Shown one piece after another: positions 1-7,858 of a stretch of DNA of 27,448 nucleotides. The stretch spans positions 1-27,448 of the forward strand of contig CAJGDC010000022.1 in the NCBI GenBank assembly GCA_904502005.1, read 5' to 3'. Source of the stretch: an uncultured Alistipes sp. Its GTDB lineage: Bacteria > Bacteroidota > Bacteroidia > Bacteroidales > Rikenellaceae. How positions within the stretch are numbered: the first letter of the stretch is position 1; each line of letters opens with the position of its first letter. A program made the position numbers and the translations under genes. The notes beneath the pieces were generated by a model. It worked only from the letters and a program-made list of their open reading frames with translations. It searched no databases and was not told where the DNA came from.

Positions 1-99
1 CAGGATGTGACTGTGATAAGCGTGCTTACGCTTGATCTTACCTGTGCCGGTGAAAGTAAAACGCTTCTTTGCAGCGGCATTAGTTTTCATTTTTGGCAT
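1..99 (-). CDS. rpmI: 50S ribosomal protein L35 (5' part, runs off window)
   Basis: The reverse strand from 99 down to 1 encodes 33 residues beginning MPKMKTNAAAKKRFTFTGTG, the highly conserved N-terminus of L35, a small basic protein of the large ribosomal subunit (about 65 residues in full). The gene is cut by the window edge, so about half is visible. The ATG at 99 is preceded by a good promoter at 133-162 and a leader of about 30 nt. In most bacteria rpmI follows infC directly (infC-rpmI-rplT). Here the upstream neighbour is a divergent sulfatase, so infC is not adjacent. Identification rests on the direct sequence match and is secure despite the truncation. Confidence 0.93.
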   Translation of the reverse strand, partial: MPKMKTNAAAKKRFTFTGTGKIKRKHAYHSHIL

Positions 100-132
100 A
101 ATTGTAAAATATTTTTAGTTAAACATAGCGTG

Positions 133-162
133 CAAAGATACGGATTTTTTTTAATTCAACAA
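133..162 (-). promoter_or_regulatory. Promoter for rpmI
   Basis: On the minus strand a TTG (162-160) is followed 22 nt later by TATCTTTG (140-133), matching the Bacteroidota TTTG / TAnnTTTG consensus. The predicted start near 128 gives a leader of about 30 nt before the ATG at 99. Confidence 0.65.
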
Positions 163-183
163 CCAAACTTCCAAACTTTTTTG

Positions 184-191
184 TATTTTTG
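184..191 (+). promoter_or_regulatory. -7 box for the sulfatase-maturase operon
   Basis: TATTTTTG matches TAnnTTTG. No clear -33 TTTG is visible. The implied transcription start near 195-196 makes the in-frame GTG at 194 an unlikely start and favours the ATG at 218. Confidence 0.5.
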
Positions 192-217
192 TAGTGTTAA
201 ACCTCAAAATTACAGTG

Positions 218-1825
218 ATGAAACTAAACAAACTATCAAAGAGTGCGCTATATGTCGCAATGCCGACGGTGGCTGCGGTGCCTATGGCAGCTACAAGTTG
301 TAGTAGCGCTCCAAAGCAGGGTGAGAAGCCTAATGTGATATTTATCCTAATGGATGATGCCGGTTATGGAGATTTTGGCTGTTATGGTCAGACAAAGACC
401 GAAACTCCAAATATTGACGCATTGGCAAATAACGGTATCCGCTTTACAGATATGTATACCGCTGCACCGGTATCTTCACCATCACGTGCTTGTCTTATTA
501 CTGGTCAGCATATGGGAAATTCTCAGATTCGCGAGAATGTTGAGGGAAATGTAGAGGATGGCATCTGGAATTTTGATACTGTTGATAATAATCCGGCTAT
601 TGAGGGTCAGATGGGTCTTAAGCCTGGCACTCCGACTCTGGGAACAGTGATGCAGCAGGCTGGCTATGCTACTGGTATGGTCGGCAAGTGGGGTATCGGT
701 AGCCCTGTGGGTGGCTCTGCTCCGTGGGATATGGGCTTTGACTTCTACTATGGCTGCGTTTGTCAGCGCGTGGCGCATAACTACTATCCTGCATATATGT
801 GGAAAAATGGTCAGAAGGAGTATATCAACGACCCTGCAACAGTTACCCACCCTGGAACAAAGCTTGATGCGGGGGCTGACCCGTACAATCCTGCAAGTTA
901 TGACAAGTATAGCGAGGGTAAGACTTATGCTCCGGATAAGATGTACGAGAATGTTGTGGAGTTCATTAACCAAAGCAAAAAGAGCAATAAGCCATTCTTC
1001 CTTATGTGGACAACTCCGTTCCCACACTCTCCGCTACAGGCGCCGAAGGAGTGGGTTGAGAAGTATGTTGCAAAGTATGGAGATGAGGAGCCACTGCTTG
1101 ATACTAAGTGTCAGATAAATGGTTGGCCGCATAACTACTATCCATGCCGTTACCCTCATGCAACTTATTCGGCAATGATTTCATACTTTGACCACCAGGT
1201 CGGCATGCTCATTGAGGAGTTGAAGCGTTTGGGTGTGTATGAGAATACGATTATTATGTTCTCTTCTGATAATGGTCCTGCAAACAACGCCTCTTCACCA
1301 ACAGTATGGATGGATAGTGCTGCTCCGTATCGTTGTGGTAAGGGTTGGGGCAAGCGTACACTCAAGGAGGGTGGAATACGTATGCCATTTATAGCCTCTT
1401 GGCCTGCAAAGATTAAGAGTGGCGTTGTAAGTGACCACCTTGGTAACTTTGCAGATGTTATGCCTACCGTGTGTGAGATTGCTGGTGTTGAGAGCCCAAA
1501 GACTGACGGCATATCACTCCTTCCAATACTTTCTGGCAATCCAGAGGCTCAAAAGGAGCACAAGTACCTCTACTGGGAGTATCCTGCTGCGGGTGGTATG
1601 ATTGCTGTTCGTGAGGGACAGTGGAAGGGCCTGATTATGGATGTTCACAAGGGAAATCGAACAATGAAACTCTTTGATGTAAGCGTTCCAGGTAAGGATA
1701 TTGAGTTTGACGATAAGGATGTGGCTGCTGACCACCCAGAGATTGTTGAGCGTATGTGGAGCTATATTGAGGAGAGTCACCACCTTGCTGAATATGAACC
1801 ATTTAATGTCGATATTTCAAGATAA
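218..1825 (+). CDS. Serine-type sulfatase, lipoprotein (arylsulfatase family)
   Basis: This encodes a 535-residue hydrolase of the S1 formylglycine sulfatase family that removes sulfate esters from glycans or other substrates outside the cytoplasm. A lipoprotein-like signal ends in AATSC (Cys about residue 29). NVIFILMDDAGYGD holds the N-terminal Asp pair that binds the metal. The sulfatase signature appears as SSPSRACLITG, with Ser86 (first Ser) at the formylglycine position, so it is Ser-type rather than Cys-type. A second metal-site motif, SSDNGP, lies near residue 355. The stop overlaps the ATG of the maturase by one base (TAATG), implying translational coupling with the enzyme that would activate it. 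The exact substrate cannot be read from the sequence. An upstream in-frame GTG at 194 would sit on the predicted transcription start and is rejected. Confidence 0.93.
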   Translation: MKLNKLSKSALYVAMPTVAAVPMAATSCSSAPKQGEKPNVIFILMDDAGYGDFGCYGQTKTETPNIDALANNGIRFTDMYTAAPVSSPSRACLITGQHMGNSQIRENVEGNVEDGIWNFDTVDNNPAIEGQMGLKPGTPTLGTVMQQAGYATGMVGKWGIGSPVGGSAPWDMGFDFYYGCVCQRVAHNYYPAYMWKNGQKEYINDPATVTHPGTKLDAGADPYNPASYDKYSEGKTYAPDKMYENVVEFINQSKKSNKPFFLMWTTPFPHSPLQAPKEWVEKYVAKYGDEEPLLDTKCQINGWPHNYYPCRYPHATYSAMISYFDHQVGMLIEELKRLGVYENTIIMFSSDNGPANNASSPTVWMDSAAPYRCGKGWGKRTLKEGGIRMPFIASWPAKIKSGVVSDHLGNFADVMPTVCEIAGVESPKTDGISLLPILSGNPEAQKEHKYLYWEYPAAGGMIAVREGQWKGLIMDVHKGNRTMKLFDVSVPGKDIEFDDKDVAADHPEIVERMWSYIEESHHLAEYEPFNVDISR

Positions 1826-3042
1826 TGCGCAGAAGCGTAGAGTTTACATACGAAGACATTATTAAACGCAACGAGCGACGGGGCTTTACCTCAATGGTAA
1901 AACCTGTCGGTTCGTTGTGTAATATGCGCTGCAAGTATTGTTACTACCTTGACAAGGCGGAACTCTATGGCGGTGTAGAACCGACAATGGACGATAGACT
2001 GCTTGAGCAGTATATCCGTGCCAATATTGAGGGGAATAACTCTCCTGTAATTGCCTTCGCTTGGCACGGCGGTGAGCCTCTGCTTGCAGGTAAGGATTTC
2101 TTCCGCAAGGCTGTGGCACTGCAACAGAAGTACGCTGGTGGAAAGACAATAGAGAACTCTATACAGACAAATGGACTGCTTGTGGATGACGAGTGGTGCG
2201 CTATTTTTCGCGATAATAACTTCCTTGTTGGAGTCTCTATAGACGGTCCGGAGCATATACATGATGCACACCGCGTTGATGTCGGCGGAAATCCAACCTT
2301 TGCCCGAGTGATGAAGGGTATCGAGCGCCTATATCGCAATCGTGTGGAATACAATACCCTGACAACGGTAAATATACATAGCGAATGTCGTGGGGCTGAG
2401 GTCTACAACTTTTTGCGTGGAATAAGCCTCTTTATGCAGTTTTTGCCTGTGGCAGAGTTGCTCTGTGATGGCCGTGTGCAGTCGCCAGAGAACATGGGTG
2501 CTGATGTGGCTCCGTGGTCTGTGAGTGCAGAGGGCTTTGGGCAGTTTATGTGTGATATATTTGATGTTTGGGTCAAAAAGGATGTGGGTAGACGCTATGT
2601 TCAGCTCTTTGACGCGACGCTTGCTCTTAAGGTCGGTGTTCAGCCATCTGTCTGCTCACTCTGCGAGACTTGCGGTAGCGGACTTACCGTTGAGCATAAT
2701 GGCGATGTATATTGCTGTGACCACTTCGTATATCCGGAGTATAAAATAGGTAATATCTACGCCGATAGACTTGCAGACCTTGCCTACTGTGACCGTCAAT
2801 TTGAGTTTGGAGTTGCAAAGAGAGCTCTTCTTCCACGCGAATGTCGCCACTGCCGCTACTATAAACTCTGCCACGGCGAGTGCCCTAAGCATCGCTTTAT
2901 TGCTGACAATACGGGTGAATATGGTAAGAACTACCTCTGCGAGGGGTATAAGATGTTCTTCACACATACCGAGAGTGCAATGGATAAAATGGCTCGCCTA
3001 ATCCTTGACGGCAAACCCGCTGCCGAGATAATGAATGGTTAG
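1825..3042 (+). CDS. Anaerobic sulfatase-maturating enzyme (radical SAM, SPASM)
   Basis: This 405-residue radical SAM enzyme should oxidise the active-site Ser (or Cys) of sulfatases to C-alpha-formylglycine in the cytoplasm without oxygen. The SAM-binding 4Fe-4S motif is C32xxxC36xxC39 in SLCNMRCKYCYY. The SPASM region carries further clusters of Cys: CSLCETCGSG, DVYCCDHF, CRHCRYYKLCHGEC and YLCEGYK, the layout known for anSME and its auxiliary Fe-S clusters. The length is typical for the family (about 370-420). It overlaps the preceding Ser-type sulfatase by one base, so that sulfatase is the obvious client, though anSMEs also act on other sulfatases. Its stop codon overlaps that of the convergent membrane protein by 3 bases, with no visible terminator. 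Confidence 0.93.
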   Translation: MRRSVEFTYEDIIKRNERRGFTSMVKPVGSLCNMRCKYCYYLDKAELYGGVEPTMDDRLLEQYIRANIEGNNSPVIAFAWHGGEPLLAGKDFFRKAVALQQKYAGGKTIENSIQTNGLLVDDEWCAIFRDNNFLVGVSIDGPEHIHDAHRVDVGGNPTFARVMKGIERLYRNRVEYNTLTTVNIHSECRGAEVYNFLRGISLFMQFLPVAELLCDGRVQSPENMGADVAPWSVSAEGFGQFMCDIFDVWVKKDVGRRYVQLFDATLALKVGVQPSVCSLCETCGSGLTVEHNGDVYCCDHFVYPEYKIGNIYADRLADLAYCDRQFEFGVAKRALLPRECRHCRYYKLCHGECPKHRFIADNTGEYGKNYLCEGYKMFFTHTESAMDKMARLILDGKPAAEIMNG

Positions 3043-3707
3043 AGAAGGGTGCTTATATATTTCATAGCCATTTTCCACCAAGTAATAATCTGGTCGTAGT
3101 ACTCTACAGCCAGATTTTTATATGCATCTATAACTCCGTAGCGGATAGAGAGAAGTAGTATTGTGAGGTTTAGCGTCCACATGGCAAAGATAAATAGATA
3201 TGAGCGCAGAATGCCCATACTTCTAATATCAGATTGATAGGTGCCTAATTGGCGGCGGAAACAGCCAATATGAAATGCAGCGGTAAAGCCAATCATTATA
3301 TCAAAGATATAGAGTGAGTTTTGAGCGCCAAGCTCTCGCAAGAAGAGTAGTAGGTATGTAAATATCGGCAGACAATAGGGTGCTAACGAGATAAATATAG
3401 CTCCAAAGCGCAGTCCACCACTGTGGCTCATCTCGCCCTCTCCTTCACCAACCTCAAAGGAGTGAATTTTTCGCAAAAACATCATACCTACGATAGTATG
3501 CGACAACTCGTGAGAGAAGGTGCGCAACCACTCAAGATTTTTGTTGAAAATTCTAAGGATGGAGAGAATAATGTATCCCGCCATGCCAGCACCTACCCAT
3601 TTGTAGACCATATAGTGACCAACTGCCCATTTTATTACGGGTACAATCTCTGTAATGCCTAGTGCGATAAGTAGAATAATGAGTGGATATGATAGGATGC
3701 GAAACAT
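3039..3707 (-). CDS. M50-like membrane metallopeptidase (HExxH)
   Basis: This encodes about 222 residues with several hydrophobic segments (roughly 5-25, 40-55, 108-125, 137-155, 172-195). HELSH, in TFSHELSHTIVG, lies at residues 66-70 and matches the zinc-binding HExxH of intramembrane M50 metalloproteases (site-2-protease type). A second conserved M50 motif, such as NPDG, is not evident, so activity is uncertain. Reading can begin at a TTG at 3740, but a -7 box (TATATTTG) covers that codon, so the ATG at 3707 is chosen. The gene is monocistronic between prs and the sulfatase operon and converges on the maturase. The substrate is unknown. Confidence 0.7.
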   Translation of the reverse strand: MFRILSYPLIILLIALGITEIVPVIKWAVGHYMVYKWVGAGMAGYIILSILRIFNKNLEWLRTFSHELSHTIVGMMFLRKIHSFEVGEGEGEMSHSGGLRFGAIFISLAPYCLPIFTYLLLFLRELGAQNSLYIFDIMIGFTAAFHIGCFRRQLGTYQSDIRSMGILRSYLFIFAMWTLNLTILLLSIRYGVIDAYKNLAVEYYDQIITWWKMAMKYISTLL

Positions 3708-3737
3708 TGCGATGCTTAATTTAAGGTAATAGTCAGG

Positions 3738-3745
3738 CAAATATA
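3738..3745 (-). promoter_or_regulatory. -7 box for the M50-like gene
   Basis: TATATTTG on the minus strand matches TAnnTTTG. It lies directly after the T-tract of the prs terminator, and the -33 position falls inside the terminator stem with no good TTTG match. Confidence 0.5.
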
Positions 3746-3746
3746 C

Positions 3747-3779
3747 AAAAAAGTCGGGAAAGAGCCTCTCTCCCGACTT
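3747..3779 (-). terminator. Rho-independent terminator of prs
   Basis: On the minus strand a 9-bp stem (AAGTCGGGA / TCCCGACTT) with a short loop is followed by a run of T. It begins about 19 nt after the prs stop codon. Confidence 0.85.
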
Positions 3780-3797
3780 AATTAATGTATGTATCTA

Positions 3798-4739
3798 CTA
3801 ATGGAAGAAGATAGATGAAATCTCCTTGTAGTTGTGTACGCGCTCGATAACCTCAGCGAAGATGTCTGCACATGAAAGAACTGTAAACTTGTGCAGGTCT
3901 GCGTTAGGGTTGAGTGGAATAGTGTCAGATACGATAACCTCGCACAGTGCGCTCTCGTTGATGCGGTCATAAGCCTTACCAGAGAGTACTGGGTGAGTAA
4001 TTGCAGCGCGAACAGACTTAGCACCACGCTCCATAAGCATATTTGCAGCCATGCAGATAGTACCAGCTGTGTCAATCATATCGTCAACGATAAGCACATT
4101 TCTGCCCTCAACATCACCGATTGCTGTCATAGAACCAACAACATTTGCCTTTGCGCGCTCTTTGTGAGAGATGATAATCGGAGTGCCGAGTAATTTTGCA
4201 TAAGTACCTGCACGCTTAGCGCCACCCATATCCGGAGCGGCGATAGAGAGGTCTTCAATGCCGAGGCTCTGGATGTATGGAACGAACATACCGCTTGCGT
4301 AGAGTGCATCTACTGGAACCTCAAAGAAGCCCTGAATCTGGTCTGCATGGAGGTCCATGGTCATCACGCGGTCAACACCTGCAGCAGTAAGCATATTTGC
4401 TACAAGTTTTGAGGTGATAGGAACACGTGGACGGTCCTTGCGGTCCTGACGAGCCCAACCGAAGTAAGGGATGACAGCGATAACTTTGTAAGCTGATGCG
4501 CGACGAGCAGCGTCAATCATCATCAGCAACTCCATAAGATTGTCTGCATTTGGGAATGTAGACTGGATGATAAATACAGTACAACCGCGGATAGACTCTG
4601 CATAACGAGGCTGGAACTCGCCATCGCTAAATGTCAGACACTCACAGTCGCCAAGTGTTGTGCCATAAGCGGCAACAATCTTCTCTGCAAGGTAGCGTGA
4701 AGAGCGACCTGCGAAGAATTTAATTTTGTGGATAGCCAT
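3798..4739 (-). CDS. prs: Ribose-phosphate pyrophosphokinase (PRPP synthetase)
   Basis: This 313-residue cytoplasmic enzyme makes PRPP from ribose-5-phosphate and ATP, the precursor for purines, pyrimidines, histidine, tryptophan and NAD. Visible family motifs are the N-terminal FSDGEFQPRY, the ATP-side flexible loop YFGWARQDRK, the metal and catalytic segment MTMDLHADQIQGFF, APDMGGAKRA, and the PRPP loop VLIVDDMIDTAGT near residues 216-228. The length matches bacterial class I enzymes (about 310-315). It has its own promoter just after engB, a long structured leader, and a strong terminator 19 nt beyond the stop. It is therefore separable from the upstream glmS cluster, although readthrough from engB is possible. 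Confidence 0.97.
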   Translation of the reverse strand: MAIHKIKFFAGRSSRYLAEKIVAAYGTTLGDCECLTFSDGEFQPRYAESIRGCTVFIIQSTFPNADNLMELLMMIDAARRASAYKVIAVIPYFGWARQDRKDRPRVPITSKLVANMLTAAGVDRVMTMDLHADQIQGFFEVPVDALYASGMFVPYIQSLGIEDLSIAAPDMGGAKRAGTYAKLLGTPIIISHKERAKANVVGSMTAIGDVEGRNVLIVDDMIDTAGTICMAANMLMERGAKSVRAAITHPVLSGKAYDRINESALCEVIVSDTIPLNPNADLHKFTVLSCADIFAEVIERVHNYKEISSIFFH

Positions 4740-4970
4740 AGGAATTTGTATTAAGGTATGTTCTATAAATTACGATAAAAGTTATTTCTGTTTTATGGTA
4801 GATTCTGTTTCGGCCGCTTTTGGGTCTATTTCCGTCTATTTCACACCTTTTCTCGGTCGTAATAGGCTATTGCTCCCTCTAAAGAGATGCAAAATAGCCA
4901 CGAAATATCCTCCAAAATCGCCTCGACCTAATTTGTAGAACCTACCTTATGTGTTTAGTTTACCTATTCG
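4740..4970 (-). other. Long 5' leader of prs
   Basis: About 230 nt separate the predicted start near 4970 from the prs ATG, with no convincing ORF. On the minus strand it holds an imperfect hairpin at 4899-4865 whose outer arms GGCTATT / AATAGCC pair perfectly. I do not recognise a known riboswitch. It may be a regulatory leader or simply untranslated sequence. Confidence 0.45.
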
Positions 4971-4974
4971 GGTG

Positions 4975-4982
4975 CAAAGGTA
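4975..4982 (-). promoter_or_regulatory. -7 box for prs
   Basis: TACCTTTG on the minus strand matches TAnnTTTG exactly. It sits 14 nt beyond the engB stop. The -33 element is weak. Confidence 0.5.
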
Positions 4983-4996
4983 GCGAAAAAAGTCTA

Positions 4997-5605
4997 TTAT
5001 TCGCTATCTTTATTAAAATTTTTTAATATACTTTCAATGTAGCCTACGATTTCATCTCTACCGGTGCCACGCTCTGACGAACTGACAAACATAGGCGGAA
5101 GCTCCTCCCACTGCTCCAAGAGTGTCTGCTGAAAAGTAGAGACACTGCGAGTAAGCTGTGCTTTGGATAGCTTATCTGCCTTAGTGAAGATGATGCCAAA
5201 AGGTACATTGTGTTCTCCAAGTTGCTCGATAAATTCGAGGTCTATGCGCTGAGGCTCCAGTCGTGAATCCACAAGAACAAAGAGGAAATGCATCTTCTCA
5301 CACTTAAAGACGTAGTCCGTAATAATCTTTGCAAACCCTCCTCGTGTGCTCTTTGATGTACGTGCATAGCCATAGCCTGGAAGGTCCACCAAATACCAAC
5401 TGTCGTTAATTGTAAAATGGTTGATAAGGCGAGTTTTTCCAGGTGTGGCAGAGACCTTCGCAAGACCCTTATGCTTTGTGAGCATGTTGATAAGGGAACT
5501 CTTTCCAACATTACTTCGTCCAATAAAGGCAATGTCGCGTAGAGAATCCTTAGGGACTTGAGAAATCTTCTCAGAGCTACACTTAAAAACGGCTTTGTTA
5601 ATCAT
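4997..5605 (-). CDS. engB: Ribosome biogenesis GTP-binding protein EngB (YihA/YsxC)
   Basis: This encodes a 202-residue TRAFAC-class GTPase that assists assembly of the large ribosomal subunit. The G motifs are in order: P-loop GRSNVGKSS at about residues 29-37, switch and G2 ATPGKT, G3 DLPGYGYA, G4 TKAD, and G5 VSSSERGTG. The length is typical for EngB (about 195-210). Its ATG overlaps the stop of the alpha-galactosidase gene by one base (TAATG), so the two are probably translationally coupled. The prs promoter begins just after its stop. Confidence 0.96.
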   Translation of the reverse strand: MINKAVFKCSSEKISQVPKDSLRDIAFIGRSNVGKSSLINMLTKHKGLAKVSATPGKTRLINHFTINDSWYLVDLPGYGYARTSKSTRGGFAKIITDYVFKCEKMHFLFVLVDSRLEPQRIDLEFIEQLGEHNVPFGIIFTKADKLSKAQLTRSVSTFQQTLLEQWEELPPMFVSSSERGTGRDEIVGYIESILKNFNKDSE

Positions 5606-7836
5606 TATTTAATCTCTGTAAGTTCAAGAATAATACTGCGACAGTCATTTCCGGCACGAACCTCACCGAGTGGTGCATTCTTGGTGTAGCCCTTAACAAG
5701 CTCAGGGATAACAACTCCCTCCTCCATCAGATATCTACCGCTGATGACCTTGCCGTTGATAGTAGCCGGCTTGGATGCAACCTCTGGAGCAACCTCGCGG
5801 ATGCGATACTTAGCATCAGGATTAAGACCCTGAAGACGGATTATGATATTTGACATGTCGTGCTTAAAGAAGTGGCGGAAAGCAAAGAATACAGCCTTAT
5901 CCTTCGCCTCGTTAACGTACATCAGCGATGTGAAGTCGCGCTTACCCTCGTATGGAGAAACAAGGCGGTAGAGCTCACCCTGCTGAATAACCGGACGGAT
6001 AACCTTGTACTCGGCAATAGCGCGCTTTGCATACTCCTTCTCAGCCTCGTTGAGCTTTGCAGGGACCATCTCCATACCCAGACGGCACATTGATGCTACA
6101 TCAAAGCGGTATTTAATAGGGATTAATCTCTGAGTGTACTTGCTATATGCAGAACCAACGTGTGCGGCGAGCATATTTGATGGATAGAAGTTCATTGCGC
6201 CCCACTGGATAAGCACACGATGGTATGCATCTGTCTGGTCAGATGTCCACATCTCCTGGAAGTATGGCATAAAGCCGTAGTTCAATCGACCACCGCCAGA
6301 TGCGCAGAGTTGAATAACTACATTCGGATACTTTGCACGGATACGCTTAAGTACCTTCTCAAGGGCAAGTGTGTAGTCTACGTACAGGTTGCTCTGAAGC
6401 TCATTTGGTAGGTACTGGCTATGTGCATTGTGCATAGACATATTGTTGTCCCACTTGATGTAGTATATGTCCGGATATGCAGTGAGCAAATCGTCTACAA
6501 CCTTAAATACGTGGTCCTGAACCTTTGGATTTGTAAGGTCAAGGATAAGCTGGGTCTTGCCACGACCATATGTTGGCTCAAAATCCGGATGACGAAGAAC
6601 CCAGTCGGGATGCTTCTCATAGAGCTCACTTGGATTGTTAACCATCTCAGGCTCAATCCAGATACCGAACTTCATGCCATTGCTGTGTGCAAGGTCTATA
6701 AGTGGGCGGATGCCGTTTGGCAGTTTTGATGGAGCAATCATCCAGTCACCAAGAGATGTGGTGCCGTTGTTGCGTGGATACTTATCGCCAAACCATCCGT
6801 CATCTACAACAAACATCTCGCCACCAAGTGCTGCAAAATCTCGGGTCATATCAACCATACTTGTCTCACTGATGTCAAAGTGAACGCCCTCCCAAGAGTT
6901 TAGGAGAATCTCGCGCTGCTTTGTGCCATCAAGGAGCTGATGCTTACGAGCCCAGCGGTGCAATGAACGGGTTGCGTCGCCCTTACCATTTGAAGAGTAT
7001 GTAAATACCATCTCTGGGGCAGTCAGGCTCTTGCCACCTGCAAGGGTGTAGTCACTTGCTGCAGGGTTAATACCGCCCATAAAGAGTGTCTGAACTCTAG
7101 CAACCGGGGTGTTGTAGAACTCAAAGTGTGAGTTACCCATCCAGATAAGTGTACCGGCAATGACTGGACCGCTCTGCTCCTCCAGACGACCATCAAGACC
7201 GAGCATAAATGAGGCGTTGAAGTACTGCGCTATACGAGATGCAGTGGTGGTAGAGATGTTGTACTGACCCACTGGCAGAGGCATAACAACCTCATTATTT
7301 TCATTCTTTGTATTGCCCTCAAGCTGCATCAGCACACAGTTGTCTGACTGAATAGGCAAAACGGCAGACATATACTTTTGCAGAACAATTGGCTTCTTGC
7401 CGTTGTTGAAGTACTCAGTGTTAATCTTCACAACATCGCAGTCGTTATATGCTGAGTAGTTTACCTTCACAACAAGATTTGGGTGAGCTACATCAGAGAG
7501 CCAGAATGATAGGGTAGATAGATGATTACCATCAACCTTTTCAACCTTCTCAACCACAAACTTTGTGGCATTGTCGCCATCATGCTGCTTTACAAGCGAT
7601 GCATAAGGCGCGTCACAACGAGTACCAAAAGCTGGGTAGGCATCATACTTCATCATTCTGCCTGCCGCGCGAACATCTGCAGCCTCAGCCTTTGCTCCGT
7701 AATAACGGAAGTAGAGCTGCTTGCCCTGCTCCGCGCTGAGGATGATTGTTGTGTTTGGAGTTGAGAGCGTGTAGTCCTTTGCTACTGCAGTGCCAAACGT
7801 TGCAAGTAATAAAATGGTGGTTAATAGTCTGTTCAT
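5605..7836 (-). CDS. Secreted alpha-galactosidase, GH36 family
   Basis: This 743-residue protein has a Sec signal (MNRLLTTILLLATFGTAVA) and probably acts in the periplasm on alpha-1,6- or other alpha-linked galactosides such as raffinose-type sugars or galactosylated glycans. The GH36 layout is present: an N-terminal beta-sandwich (to about residue 300), a catalytic TIM barrel (about 310-640) and a C-terminal beta domain. The barrel carries VVDDGWFGD, GIWIEPEMV, the nucleophile motif YIKWDNN (Asp463) and the acid/base motif WTSDQTDA (Asp536). It starts 22 nt after glmS and overlaps engB by one base, so it appears to be the middle gene of that cluster. The galactose produced could be used by the galK encoded at 13648. 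Natural substrate and exact linkage are inferred only. Confidence 0.92.
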   Translation of the reverse strand: MNRLLTTILLLATFGTAVAKDYTLSTPNTTIILSAEQGKQLYFRYYGAKAEAADVRAAGRMMKYDAYPAFGTRCDAPYASLVKQHDGDNATKFVVEKVEKVDGNHLSTLSFWLSDVAHPNLVVKVNYSAYNDCDVVKINTEYFNNGKKPIVLQKYMSAVLPIQSDNCVLMQLEGNTKNENNEVVMPLPVGQYNISTTTASRIAQYFNASFMLGLDGRLEEQSGPVIAGTLIWMGNSHFEFYNTPVARVQTLFMGGINPAASDYTLAGGKSLTAPEMVFTYSSNGKGDATRSLHRWARKHQLLDGTKQREILLNSWEGVHFDISETSMVDMTRDFAALGGEMFVVDDGWFGDKYPRNNGTTSLGDWMIAPSKLPNGIRPLIDLAHSNGMKFGIWIEPEMVNNPSELYEKHPDWVLRHPDFEPTYGRGKTQLILDLTNPKVQDHVFKVVDDLLTAYPDIYYIKWDNNMSMHNAHSQYLPNELQSNLYVDYTLALEKVLKRIRAKYPNVVIQLCASGGGRLNYGFMPYFQEMWTSDQTDAYHRVLIQWGAMNFYPSNMLAAHVGSAYSKYTQRLIPIKYRFDVASMCRLGMEMVPAKLNEAEKEYAKRAIAEYKVIRPVIQQGELYRLVSPYEGKRDFTSLMYVNEAKDKAVFFAFRHFFKHDMSNIIIRLQGLNPDAKYRIREVAPEVASKPATINGKVISGRYLMEEGVVIPELVKGYTKNAPLGEVRAGNDCRSIILELTEIK

Positions 7837-7858
7837 ATAGGTTTAAGGTTTTAAGTCT

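Noticed and set aside
7..303. 98-residue plus-strand frame at the window start
   Set aside because: Antisense to rpmI and then across two promoters. No recognisable protein.
4726..4938. 70-residue plus-strand frame in the prs leader
   Set aside because: No similarity or promoter; better explained as non-coding leader of the minus-strand prs gene.
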